A stretch of 64,000 nt of DNA, taken from Halorarius halobius. Lineage in GTDB: Archaea; Halobacteriota; Halobacteria; Halobacteriales; Haloarculaceae. Below the pieces are notes generated by a model. It worked only from the letters and a program-made list of their open reading frames with translations. It was not told the origin of the DNA and ran no database searches. Positions 49,570 to 57,465 of this stretch are shown piece by piece (the stretch's first letter is position 1; every line of letters begins with the position of its first letter). The stretch lies in the NCBI RefSeq assembly GCF_024298865.1, contig NZ_CP101161.1, positions 827,227-891,226 of the forward strand. The letters run 5' to 3'. The translations under genes and the position numbers were made by a program.

Positions 49570-50702
49570 CGGAAGCCGACCAGGTCGGCGTCGTGCTCGC
49601 ACCGCTCGATTGCGTCGTCGAGGTCGAACGACGCCACCAGCTCGCCGTCCTCGATGACCGGCTCCAGCAGGGGGTCGCCGTCCGCCGGCGCCGGCCGGTC
49701 CGCGAGCGCCACCTCGTGGCCGCCGTCGGGCGTCCGGTACACCTGCTTGGTCCCCGAGAGCTTACCCCGCTTGGCGGCCGGCTCGCCGTCCACCTCCACG
49801 ATGTCCAGCGCGAAGTCGACCGGGTCGGCGTTCGAGATGTACGAGCCGACGCCGAACCCGTCGGCCACGTCGCGCAACGAGCGGACGGCGTCGGCGGTGA
49901 TGCCGCCGGAGGCGAACACCCCCACGTCCTCGAAGCCACGGGCGTCGAGTTCCCACCGCACCTCCCGCACGATGTGGCGGAAGTCGCCGCGCCGGGAGCC
50001 CGTGGTGTCGAGTCGGACGGACTCGAGGCCGTCGACGGCCTCGGCCGCGCGGACCGCCTCGTCGGCCTCGTCGGAGTAGGTGTCGACGAGCGCGACCCGC
50101 GGCACCTCCGGCGGAACGTACTCGTCGAACGCGCGCCACGCGGCCTCCTGGTTCCCTTTCCCGAAGCATATCATCAGCGCGTGGGGCATCGTTCCGCCGG
50201 CCTCGCGGCCGATGACCTCGCCGGCCGCGACGTGGGAGATGCCGTCCATCCCGCCGACGAGCGCCGCCCGTTCGAGCGCGGCCGCGCTCGCGGGGTGGAC
50301 GTGGCGCGCGCCGAAGGAGAGCGCCGCCCGGTCCTCGGCGGCGGTAGCTACCTCCCGCGCGGCGGTCGCTTGCCCGCTGGCGGGCGAGAGGAACCCGAGA
50401 AGCGAGGTTTCGAGTTCGCAGAAGTCGAGGTAGTTGCCCTCGATGCGGAGCACGGGACCGCCGTCGAACAGCGTCCCCTCCGGGAGCGCGTGGACGTCCA
50501 CGTCGCGGCCTTCGAGCAGGTGGGCGGCGTCTTTCAGGCCGGCGAACACCTCGAACTCACCCGTTGGAAACTGGTCGGCCGTCACCTCGGCGACGACGTG
50601 GGGGTTCCGGCCGGCACCCTCCAGCGCCTCGCGGGTGCGCTGGAAGTAGGCGTCGGTGGCCCGTCCCTCGCTGATGGCGTCGGACGGGACGATGTCGAAC
50701 AT
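49560..50702 (-). CDS. pncB: Nicotinate phosphoribosyltransferase
   Basis: NAD salvage enzyme of 380 residues joining nicotinate and PRPP to form nicotinate mononucleotide. Conserved features: VVAEVTADQFPTGEFEVFAG, ELETSLLGFLSPASGQATAA, the active-site region LSFGARHVHP, ALVGGMDGISHVAAGEVIG, RLDTTGSRRGDF and FASGGITADAVRSL, followed by GVGSYISNADPVDFALDIVE. Length fits archaeal members. A nicotinamidase-like gene stands 3 kb away (53690), which could supply nicotinate. Two surface-protease-like genes lie upstream on the same strand. Confidence 0.92.
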   Translation of the reverse strand: MFDIVPSDAISEGRATDAYFQRTREALEGAGRNPHVVAEVTADQFPTGEFEVFAGLKDAAHLLEGRDVDVHALPEGTLFDGGPVLRIEGNYLDFCELETSLLGFLSPASGQATAAREVATAAEDRAALSFGARHVHPASAAALERAALVGGMDGISHVAAGEVIGREAGGTMPHALMICFGKGNQEAAWRAFDEYVPPEVPRVALVDTYSDEADEAVRAAEAVDGLESVRLDTTGSRRGDFRHIVREVRWELDARGFEDVGVFASGGITADAVRSLRDVADGFGVGSYISNADPVDFALDIVEVDGEPAAKRGKLSGTKQVYRTPDGGHEVALADRPAPADGDPLLEPVIEDGELVASFDLDDAIERCEHDADLVGFRQA

Positions 50703-50757
50703 GCCCGGAGATGGGCGACGACGGTGGAAAAAACCCGCTGTCCGCCGGCCGGCTCGG

Positions 50758-52077
50758 TCAGCCGTGGACCGCCGAGAGGTCGGCCCGCGTCGGTGCGTTC
50801 ACCACGACCACGGTGTCGCCGTAGCGCGTGACGCGGAACGCGTCCGCGAACGGGCCGTCCGGAATCACGTACACCCCGGGGTCGGGGGACCGCGCCTCGC
50901 GGGATTCGAGCGCCCGGACGTAGCCGTCGTAGAACTGCCGGGCGTCGCGTTTCGAGTCGAAGGTGGCCTTCCAGACGTAGCCGCCGTGGCTCCCGTTCGT
51001 GTACGGGACGACGGCGTCGCCGTCCCAGCCGGTCGACAGCGGATGCGAGTAGTTGTACGGCGACCGCGAGCGATCCACCTGCCCGTTCGCCCAGAACATC
51101 GCGTAGAGGGACGCCTCGCCGACGGTGTCGGCCTGCTGGTCGACGTCGAACCGGTGCCACGCCTCGCTCGACCGGTCGCGCACCGAGACGTTCGTGGGGC
51201 GGTCGTCGGGGTACTTCTCGGGGTGGATGACCTGCTCGGTCGACGCGGGCATGTCGTCGTACGCCTCGTTCACCCGGTCCCAGTCGCCGCCGCTCCGCTC
51301 CCGCAGGTCCTCGACCAGCGCCGGCCCCTCGGCGTACGGCGTGAACACCGTGAGGAACACGCCGAAGTTGAACTCCGTGGGCGTGCCGCCGTTACCGCGC
51401 TCGGGGGTCGGCAGGCAGTCCCACTCCGCGTCACAGCGCCCGTCGTACAGCTCCTCGACGTGGTTGGCGTCGCCCTCGACGAGGCCGTCGGTCGCCAGTT
51501 GTGCGTCCTGCGTCTCGGCGTCGCTCGACAGCCGGAGATGCTGGTCCTGGAGCGCGTGGACGAGTTCGTGGGCCAGCGTCCGCGTGTCGACGGTCGGCGT
51601 CTCCGAGTTCGAGACCAGGACGATTTCGTCACGCGACGGCGAGTAGTACCCCTGCACGGAGGAGCCGAAGATGGTGTCGAACGTGTCCGAGACGTCGGTC
51701 CCCTCGCCGACGAGCAACAGCGCCTCCCACACCTGGTTGTTCCACGCCTCGTAAGTGGCGTCGCCCGAGGAGCCGCCGCTGGAGCGCGAGCGGTACTGCT
51801 CGCGGGAGACGACTTCGACCGGGACGCGCTCGGTGAACTCCAGGTCCCGGATTACCTCGACGCGGGCCATCGTCCGCGCGACGACGGCGCGCCGCTCGCT
51901 TTCGTTCAGCCCGTCGTCGGCGGTGACGTTCAGCGAGTCGTCGTACCAGTAGCCGTCCTCGAAGCCGAGGGCGTCGCCGCCCGCGGGCGGCTCCCGCGGG
52001 CCGGTGAACCCGATGCCCGAACAGCCGGCCGCGACGACCAGCAGAGCGACGCACGCGAGCGTCGCGCGGCCGGTCAC
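50758..52077 (-). CDS. Hvo_1808 family surface lipoprotein, copy B
   Basis: Exported lipoprotein (lipobox VAAGC, Cys19) of 439 residues. It contains a zincin-like active site HELVHALQDQ (His170, Glu171, His174) and a downstream GLVEGDAN with Glu201 as probable third metal ligand, the gluzincin pattern. The family (Hvo_1808) is a haloarchaeal surface protein group with a predicted but, to my knowledge, unproven protease role. GTG start overlaps the stop of the upstream paralogue by four bases (GTGA), a tandem pair. Both end in a common domain: YVIPDGPFADAFRVTRYGDT, VVVVNAPT. Confidence 0.85.
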   Translation of the reverse strand: MTGRATLACVALLVVAAGCSGIGFTGPREPPAGGDALGFEDGYWYDDSLNVTADDGLNESERRAVVARTMARVEVIRDLEFTERVPVEVVSREQYRSRSSGGSSGDATYEAWNNQVWEALLLVGEGTDVSDTFDTIFGSSVQGYYSPSRDEIVLVSNSETPTVDTRTLAHELVHALQDQHLRLSSDAETQDAQLATDGLVEGDANHVEELYDGRCDAEWDCLPTPERGNGGTPTEFNFGVFLTVFTPYAEGPALVEDLRERSGGDWDRVNEAYDDMPASTEQVIHPEKYPDDRPTNVSVRDRSSEAWHRFDVDQQADTVGEASLYAMFWANGQVDRSRSPYNYSHPLSTGWDGDAVVPYTNGSHGGYVWKATFDSKRDARQFYDGYVRALESREARSPDPGVYVIPDGPFADAFRVTRYGDTVVVVNAPTRADLSAVHG

Positions 52078-53603
52078 GCCGACCCTCCGACCGCCGAGAG
52101 CGCGTCGGTGGTCGGCGCGTTCACGATGGTGACCGTGTCGCCCTCGACGGTGACGCGGAACGCGTCGGCGTACGGGCCGTCGGGGATGCGGTAGACGGTC
52201 GTGCTCCCGGCGGTGCCGTCACCGACGGCGACCGGCTCCCCGCCGTAGTGGGCCAGCAGGCGCTCGTAGCCGCCCGCGAACTCGCGGGCCTCGCTGGCGT
52301 CGTCCCACTCGATTCGCCAGACGTAGCCCGTCCGGTCGCCCTTCCGGTAGACGTGCAGGCGGTCGCCGTCCCAGCCGCTGGTGTACGCGAGGTCGTAGTT
52401 GAACGGGTCCGTGCGGTTCACCTGCCCGCCGTCGGTGTTGAGGAACTCGCCGGGCGCGACGACGGTGCCGCTCCGGTTCTCCGGGTCGTACAGCGTGTAC
52501 GCGAACATCGCCGTCAGCCCGGACTGGCCGAGGCTGGCGTAGTCCGGCCGAGCCGAGGTGGGACGGCGCGGCTCTGGCCGCACGCGGCTCCAGCCCTCGC
52601 TCGTCTCGTCGGCGAAGGCGGCGTCGGTCGGTGCGTCCTCACCGTACTTCGGCGGGTAGATGACCTGCTCGTCGGAGGCGGGCGGCCGGTCGTACAGTTC
52701 GTTCACCCGCTCCCAGCCGCCGCGCTTCTCGTAGTAGCCGACGAAGCCGGGACCGTCGCTGTACGGGAAGAAGTTGAGGATGTAGATGCCGAGATGGAAG
52801 TCGCTCCCCCCGCCACCGCCGCCCGCGGGCGCCGCGAGACAGTCCCACTCCTCGCTACACCGCTGTTCGTAGCGGCGCTGGACGAGGTTGGCGTCGCCCT
52901 CGATGAGCCCGTTCTGGCCGTTGTACGCCATCCGCGTCGGCGCGCGGTACGTCGAGAGGTTGTAGTACTGGTCCTGGAGCGCGTGGACGAGTTCGTGTCC
53001 GAGCGTGCGCTCGCCGGGCAGGTCCGGCGGGTCCTGCTCGGAGATGATGACGATGGTGTCGTTGCGCGGCGAGTAGAACCCAGCCACCGACGAGCCGCGG
53101 TTCTGGCTCTGGACCGCCAGCGAATCGTTCTCCTCGCCGACGAGGAACATCGCCTCGAACTTCGCGTTGTCGAACCGGCGGAACGCCGGCGCCACCTCGC
53201 CGGAGGTGGCGAGCGAGCTGTTGCGGTACTCCGCGCGGGTGACGACTTCGACGGGTACCCGCTCGCGGAACTCCAGCCCGCGGACGAGTTCGACGCGGGC
53301 CATCGCCCGGTCGACGACGGCGCGCCGCTCGCTTTCGTTCAGCCCGTCCGACCGAGTGATTGCGAGCGTCTCGTTGGCCCACCGGCCGGACTCCCAGCCG
53401 AGCGTGTCCGTCTCGGGGTCGGGCGGCGAGACGGCCCCGGCCGGCGTGGGCGTGACCGTCGCGTCGGGCGTGGCCGGGGTCGCCTCCGGCGTCGATGCGG
53501 GCGTGTCGGTCGCGTCCGGCGGGGCGGCGGGGCCGGTGTAGCCGACGCTACAGCCCGCGAGCCCGACCAGGACGACGAGACAGACGGCGGCGAGCGGTCG
53601 CAT
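52074..53603 (-). CDS. Hvo_1808 family surface lipoprotein, copy A
   Basis: Paralogue of the following gene, 509 residues. Lipobox VGLAGC (Cys18), then a Thr/Pro linker (DTPASTPEATPATPDATVTP). The metal site is HELVHALQDQ (His203, Glu204, His207) with GLIEGDAN (Glu235). The C-terminus repeats YRIPDGPYADAFRVTVEGDT and VTIVNAPTTDALSAVGG. Compared with copy B it has the longer linker and a Gly-rich loop (APAGGGGGGSD). The start at 53603 (MRPLAAVCLV) is preferred over a GTG three codons upstream. First gene of the tandem pair. Confidence 0.85.
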   Translation of the reverse strand: MRPLAAVCLVVLVGLAGCSVGYTGPAAPPDATDTPASTPEATPATPDATVTPTPAGAVSPPDPETDTLGWESGRWANETLAITRSDGLNESERRAVVDRAMARVELVRGLEFRERVPVEVVTRAEYRNSSLATSGEVAPAFRRFDNAKFEAMFLVGEENDSLAVQSQNRGSSVAGFYSPRNDTIVIISEQDPPDLPGERTLGHELVHALQDQYYNLSTYRAPTRMAYNGQNGLIEGDANLVQRRYEQRCSEEWDCLAAPAGGGGGGSDFHLGIYILNFFPYSDGPGFVGYYEKRGGWERVNELYDRPPASDEQVIYPPKYGEDAPTDAAFADETSEGWSRVRPEPRRPTSARPDYASLGQSGLTAMFAYTLYDPENRSGTVVAPGEFLNTDGGQVNRTDPFNYDLAYTSGWDGDRLHVYRKGDRTGYVWRIEWDDASEAREFAGGYERLLAHYGGEPVAVGDGTAGSTTVYRIPDGPYADAFRVTVEGDTVTIVNAPTTDALSAVGGSA

Positions 53604-53689
53604 GGCTCTCACTCACGGGACGGAGAGTCAAAAGTATCCCCGTCCCGCGGTGACAAACGGTTTTGAGCGCCCGGAGCGTACCCCCGCCC

Positions 53690-54256
53690 ATGTTCGAGCC
53701 CGACTCCACTGCGGTCGTGGTCGTCGACATGCAGAACGGGTTCTGTCATCCGGACGGCGCGCTGTACGCGCCAGCAAGCGAGGCGGCCATCGAGCCGTGT
53801 ACCGACCTCGTCGAGCGCGCCCGCGCGGCCGGCGCGAGCGTCGTGTTCACCCGCGACGTCCATCCGCCCGAGCAGTTCGAGGGGAACCACTACTACGACG
53901 AGTTCGACCGCTGGGGCGAGCACGTCGTCGAGGGGTCGTGGGAGGCCGACATCGTCGACGAGTTGCCCGTCGAAGACGCCCACGTCGTCACGAAACACAC
54001 CTACGACGCGTTCTACCAGACCGACCTCGAAGGCCACCTCGACGCCCACGGCATCGACGACCTGCTGTTCTGTGGGACGCTCGCGAACGTCTGCGTGCTC
54101 CACACCGCCGGCTCCGCGGGCCTGCGCGACTACCGACCCGTGCTCGTCGATGACGCCGTCGGCCACATCGAGCAGGACCACCGCGAGTACGCCGTCGAAC
54201 ACGCCGACTGGCTGTTCGGCGAGGTCGAGACGCTCGAAGACGTGACGTTCGCGTGA
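53690..54256 (+). CDS. Isochorismatase-family hydrolase, nicotinamidase-like
   Basis: Cysteine hydrolase of 188 residues. The triad is Asp13 (VVVVDMQNGFCHPDGAL), Lys102 (VVTKHTYDAF) and Cys135 (CGTLANVCVLHTA). The HP motif after the first strand is consistent with nicotinamidase (PncA), which turns nicotinamide into nicotinate; other amidases of the family cannot be excluded. The pncB gene at 50702-49560 makes an NAD-salvage role plausible. The gene has a promoter in the 86-bp divergent spacer and overlaps the acetyltransferase gene by four bases. Confidence 0.85.
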   Translation: MFEPDSTAVVVVDMQNGFCHPDGALYAPASEAAIEPCTDLVERARAAGASVVFTRDVHPPEQFEGNHYYDEFDRWGEHVVEGSWEADIVDELPVEDAHVVTKHTYDAFYQTDLEGHLDAHGIDDLLFCGTLANVCVLHTAGSAGLRDYRPVLVDDAVGHIEQDHREYAVEHADWLFGEVETLEDVTFA

Positions 54257-54714
54257 GGCTCCGCCGCGCCACCGACGCCGACGGCGACACGCTGGTCACG
54301 CTCCACGAGCGGGCGCTTCGGGACGCGGGCACCGACCCGGCGGACGTACCAGGCACCGACGACCTGCGGTCGGTTGAGGCGTCGTTCTTCGCCGAGGGCG
54401 GTGAGTTCCTCGTCCTCGAAGACGAGGGGGAGGTCGTGGCGATGGGCGGCTACCGGCCCGCCGACGACGCGACCGTCGAACTGTTCCGCATCGCCGTCGC
54501 TCCCGCCCGCCAGCGCGAAGGGCTGGGCGACCGCATCGTCGACACGCTGGAGCGGCGCGCCCGCGTCCACGGCTTCGAGCGGGTCGTGCTGGAGACGGTA
54601 ATCGAGCAAGAGGCCGCCGCGCAGTTCTACCCCGCACGAGGCTACGAGGAGACCCACCGCGGGGAAACCGAGAGCGGCAACTACACGCTGCTGCGGTTCG
54701 AGAAGCGGCTCTAG
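54253..54714 (+). CDS. GNAT family N-acetyltransferase
   Basis: Acetyl-CoA-dependent acyltransferase of 153 residues. The acetyl-CoA loop is FRIAVAPARQREGLGDRIVD (motif A, Q/RxxGxG/A), followed by the motif B strand VVLETVIEQEAAAQFYPARGY. It begins with GTG 54253 inside the stop of the previous gene (GTGA), so it is coupled to the nicotinamidase-like gene. Substrate unknown. Its stop shares CTAG with the convergent thioesterase gene. Confidence 0.88.
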   Translation: MRLRRATDADGDTLVTLHERALRDAGTDPADVPGTDDLRSVEASFFAEGGEFLVLEDEGEVVAMGGYRPADDATVELFRIAVAPARQREGLGDRIVDTLERRARVHGFERVVLETVIEQEAAAQFYPARGYEETHRGETESGNYTLLRFEKRL

Positions 54715-55184
54715 CTCTGGAACAGGCGGTAGGCGCCCTGGCCGATGGCGACCGGTTTCGTCTCCCCCCCGGCGGTGGACTCGACGAGCACGTCTGCGAC
54801 GCCGACGGTGTCGCCCGCGCGGATGACCTCCGCCGTCGCCGTCAAATCGCCCGTCGCCTGCCGGAGGTAGTTGACGTTCAGATTGATGGTGGCGACGCCG
54901 TCCGAAAGCGGGTCCGTCAGGTGCCCGCGCATGGCGATGCCGCCGACGGTGTCGATGAGCGTCGACGCGACGCCGCCCTGAATCGGGTGTCGCTCGGGCT
55001 CCTCACTCTCCTGTTCGTACCACGGAACGTTCGTCAGTTTCCGGTCGTAGGGAATGGACATCACCGCCCGGCCGTGCTCCAGTTCGTCGACCTGGACGCC
55101 GAGCCACGAGAGGAACTCGTGGCGGGTGTCGAAGTACTGCTGGAGCGCCTCAACGGCGCCCTCGGGGATGGATTCGTCGCTCAC
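54711..55184 (-). CDS. PaaI family thioesterase (hotdog fold)
   Basis: Hotdog-fold acyl-CoA thioesterase of 157 residues. Visible are RHEFLSWLGVQVDELEHGRA, the catalytic helix IQGGVASTLIDTVGGIAMRG, and the strands VATINLNVNYLRQATGD and RAGDTVGVADVLVES. The expected acidic residue in the helix (D in TLIDT) is present. Substrate unclear (phenylacetyl-CoA in the type member). It stands alone on its strand. Confidence 0.88.
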   Translation of the reverse strand: MSDESIPEGAVEALQQYFDTRHEFLSWLGVQVDELEHGRAVMSIPYDRKLTNVPWYEQESEEPERHPIQGGVASTLIDTVGGIAMRGHLTDPLSDGVATINLNVNYLRQATGDLTATAEVIRAGDTVGVADVLVESTAGGETKPVAIGQGAYRLFQS

Positions 55185-55225
55185 GCCCCACCGGAGGGCG
55201 ACGGTGGGCTTGTAACCACCGGCGT

Positions 55226-55465
55226 TCAGAGCGTGTACTCGTCGCCGTCGTCGCGGGCCGCGGGGTCCTGCCGGTCGTTGGTCGCCTGCGTGAACACGTC
55301 CTCGCCGGGTTCCTCCTCGTCGACCGTGTCGGTGTTGTAGACGGAGACGCCGCGGGTCAGAAGCTCCTCGACGGCCTGCTCGCGGTTGAGGAACTCGCCC
55401 TGGTCCACCAGCCGTTGCACCTCGTCGGAGAGTCGCGCGGGGATGTCCACCTCTATCTTCGACAT
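55226..55465 (-). CDS. CopG/ribbon-helix-helix-like small protein (DUF7120-like)
   Basis: Protein of 79 residues. MSKIEVDIPARLSDEVQRLV gives the RHH opening strand, followed by helix 1, a turn and helix 2 (FLNREQAVEELLTRGVSVYN). The last ~30 residues are acidic and disordered (DEEEPGEDVFTQATNDRQDP). RHH proteins bind DNA as dimers, here probably as autoregulators; from memory it corresponds to haloarchaeal DUF7120. The start at 55465 fits the family; the frame extends far upstream without coding character. Confidence 0.8.
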   Translation of the reverse strand: MSKIEVDIPARLSDEVQRLVDQGEFLNREQAVEELLTRGVSVYNTDTVDEEEPGEDVFTQATNDRQDPAARDDGDEYTL

Positions 55466-55526
55466 CGTGCGGGGTTGGGACGGCGAGACTGATAAAGTTG
55501 GGCTCGCGGCCATCCGCGCGGCGCGG

Positions 55527-55721
55527 CTACGACTCGTCCGGGTCGCCGTCGTCCGTCCTGCGAGCGACGACCGCGCCACCACAGTCGGGGCAGTCGTCTC
55601 GGTCGGCGAACACCGCGCCGCCGCAGTCGGCACACTCGTAGTCGGCCTCCTCGCGGGCCGCGTCGGTCGCCTCCCGCTTCAATTGCTCGGCCCGGCGACC
55701 GAGATCGTGGAACAGCCCCAT
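55527..55721 (-). CDS. Zinc-ribbon microprotein with coiled N-terminus
   Basis: Protein of 64 residues: an amphipathic helix (LFHDLGRRAEQLKREATDAA), then a zinc ribbon YECADCGGAVFADRDDCPDC (two CxxC pairs), GGAVVARR and an acidic end. The start codon shares one base with the FKBP gene stop (TAATG), so it is the second gene of that operon. Such proteins are common in haloarchaea and mostly uncharacterised. Confidence 0.82.
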   Translation of the reverse strand: MGLFHDLGRRAEQLKREATDAAREEADYECADCGGAVFADRDDCPDCGGAVVARRTDDGDPDES

Positions 55722-56191
55722 TATTCGACCTCGACGACCTCCACCTCGAACTCCAGTGTCTCGCCCGCGAGTTCGTGGTTGAAGTCGACGCGGACGACCG
55801 ACTCGCCGACATCGACCACCTCGCCGGGGAGTCCCTCCTCGGTCTGGAGCTGCATCCCCTCGGCGAGCGTCGCGCCCTCCAGCATCTCGTCGAGCCGGTC
55901 GCGGTCGTACTCGACGACGCGCTCGTCGGTGTACTCGCCGTAGCCGTCCTCCGGCGGGACGGTGACGACCGCCTCCTCGCCGGGGTCCATCCCGACGAGC
56001 CCCTCGTCGAGTCCGTCGATGACCTGGCCGGCGCCCACGTCGACCGTCAGCGGCGTGTACTCGCGTCCCGGCTGGTCGTCGAGCAGTCCCTCCGCCTCCG
56101 CGACCTCGCGCCGGGAGGTGTCGAACACGGTGCCGTCGTCCAGTCGCCCGACGTACTCGATGGTGACCGAGTCGCCTGCCGAGATTGTCAT
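55721..56191 (-). CDS. FKBP-type peptidyl-prolyl isomerase (SlyD-like)
   Basis: Folding helper of 156 residues. The FKBP core MTISAGDSVTIEYVGRLDDG, TVFDTS and GAGQVIDGLDEGLVGMDPGE is interrupted by the insert-in-flap domain (VPPEDGYGEYTDERVVEYDR to VDFNHELAGETLEFEVEV), as in archaeal short FKBPs and SlyD. It catalyses proline cis-trans isomerisation and binds unfolded chains. The C-terminus lacks the His/Cys metal tail of SlyD. The next gene is a zinc-ribbon protein coupled by TAATG. Confidence 0.92.
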   Translation of the reverse strand: MTISAGDSVTIEYVGRLDDGTVFDTSRREVAEAEGLLDDQPGREYTPLTVDVGAGQVIDGLDEGLVGMDPGEEAVVTVPPEDGYGEYTDERVVEYDRDRLDEMLEGATLAEGMQLQTEEGLPGEVVDVGESVVRVDFNHELAGETLEFEVEVVEVE

Positions 56192-56235
56192 GGTCCCGCT
56201 GTGTCCCGCGAGGGGATACGTGTTGGGGCCAGGAC

Positions 56236-57156
56236 TCACTCCGGCGCCGGGAGGTCGTACGTCACGCCGGTCACCTCCTCGCTGACCTGCCAGAGCCGCG
56301 CCGCCGTCTCGGCGTCGCGCGAGCGACCCGACGACCGCTGGCGCTCGGGGCTCCCACGGAGGTTCATGAACCCGCCCGGGCCGTAGTAGCTCCCGCCCTC
56401 GACGTCGGATGCGGTCGCGGCGTACAGCGTCGGGAGCGCCCCCTGTTCGGGCGGCTGAGCGACGACGGCGTTGGCGACGCGCATGCCGAGTTTCTTGAGC
56501 CGCGACCCCTCGGCCTCGGGGCCGCGGTACTGGAGGTTCGTCGCGGCGTAGCCGGGGTGGACGCCGACGCTCAAGCCCCCGCGGTCGGCCGCCCGGAACC
56601 GCCGGTCGAGTTCGTACGCGAACAGCAGGTTCGCCAGTTTCGAGTCGGCGTACGCCTCCCACTTGTCGTAGTCGCGTTCGTGCTGGAGGTCATCGAAGTC
56701 GAGGTCGCCCTGCGCGTGGAGGCCGCTGGAGACGGTGACGACCCGCGCGTCGGCGGCGAAACTGTCGAGGAGCAGGCCCGTCAGCGCGAAGTGGCCGAGG
56801 TGGTTGACGCCGAACTGCGTCTCGAACCCGTCGGCCGTCTCGCTCCGGGGAACGGCCATCACGCCCGCGTTGTTGACGAGCACGTCCAGTTCGCTCCCGA
56901 ACCGGTCGGCGAACTCGCGGACGGAATCGAGGTCAGCGAGGTCGAGTTCCGACACCGAGAGGTCGGCATCCAGGGCGTCGTCGCGGACGTCCGCCGCGGC
57001 CGCCTCGCCGCGGTCGACGCTCCGACACGCCATCGTCACCGCCGCGCCCGCCCGGGCGAGTTCGCGGGTGGCCTCCAGCCCGATGCCGCTGTTGGCCCCG
57101 GTGACGACGACCCGCTGTCCCGAGCAGTCCGGCACGTCGTCGGCGCTCCATCCCAT
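56236..57156 (-). CDS. SDR oxidoreductase (retinol-dehydrogenase-like)
   Basis: Short-chain dehydrogenase of 306 residues. The cofactor loop VVVTGANSGIGLEATRELA is followed by Arg-containing CRSVDR, which favours NADP(H). Further on are VLVNNAGVMAVP, GVNHLGHFALTGLLLD, the catalytic SSGLHAQG and Tyr/Lys pair of YADSKLANLLFAYE. The C-terminal part GPGGFMNLRGSPERQRSSGR is typical of the large retinol/WW-domain oxidoreductase-like group. Start at 57156 (MGWSADDVPD); longer frames overlap the rubrerythrin-like microprotein. Confidence 0.9.
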   Translation of the reverse strand: MGWSADDVPDCSGQRVVVTGANSGIGLEATRELARAGAAVTMACRSVDRGEAAAADVRDDALDADLSVSELDLADLDSVREFADRFGSELDVLVNNAGVMAVPRSETADGFETQFGVNHLGHFALTGLLLDSFAADARVVTVSSGLHAQGDLDFDDLQHERDYDKWEAYADSKLANLLFAYELDRRFRAADRGGLSVGVHPGYAATNLQYRGPEAEGSRLKKLGMRVANAVVAQPPEQGALPTLYAATASDVEGGSYYGPGGFMNLRGSPERQRSSGRSRDAETAARLWQVSEEVTGVTYDLPAPE

Positions 57157-57206
57157 GAGCGCCCCGAGGAGCGCCAGCGGGAAGAACGCTCGCGCCGCGG
57201 CAGGGC

Positions 57207-57350
57207 TCACTCGGCCCGCGTGATGCCGATGTTCTGCATGTAGCCGCCGCAGTCCGCACAGAGCCGGTCGTCCGTCTCGCCCTCGACGCGACTGCCGCAG
57301 TCGAGACACTCGTACAGCGGTTCGTCGCGGCTGTGGGGGTCGTGAACCAT
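57207..57350 (-). CDS. Rubrerythrin-like zinc-ribbon microprotein
   Basis: Protein of 47 residues: MVHDPHSRDEPLYECLDCGS, RVEGETDDRLCADCGG and YMQNIGITRAE. Two CxxC pairs 14 residues apart make a rubredoxin/zinc-ribbon knuckle like that described for haloarchaeal 'rubrerythrin-like' small proteins. An in-frame ATG three codons upstream (57359) is an alternative start. It stands 50 bases before the SDR gene on the same strand. Confidence 0.82.
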   Translation of the reverse strand: MVHDPHSRDEPLYECLDCGSRVEGETDDRLCADCGGYMQNIGITRAE

Positions 57351-57465
57351 ACGTCCCATGGGCGTTCGTACCCCACCACGTTAAGCGTTAGCACAGGACA
57401 GGATTCTCGCCCGAACGGTCAGTTCGAGCGAGCGCCTGAAGTGGTCGCGGGCCCCAGTACGGGCG

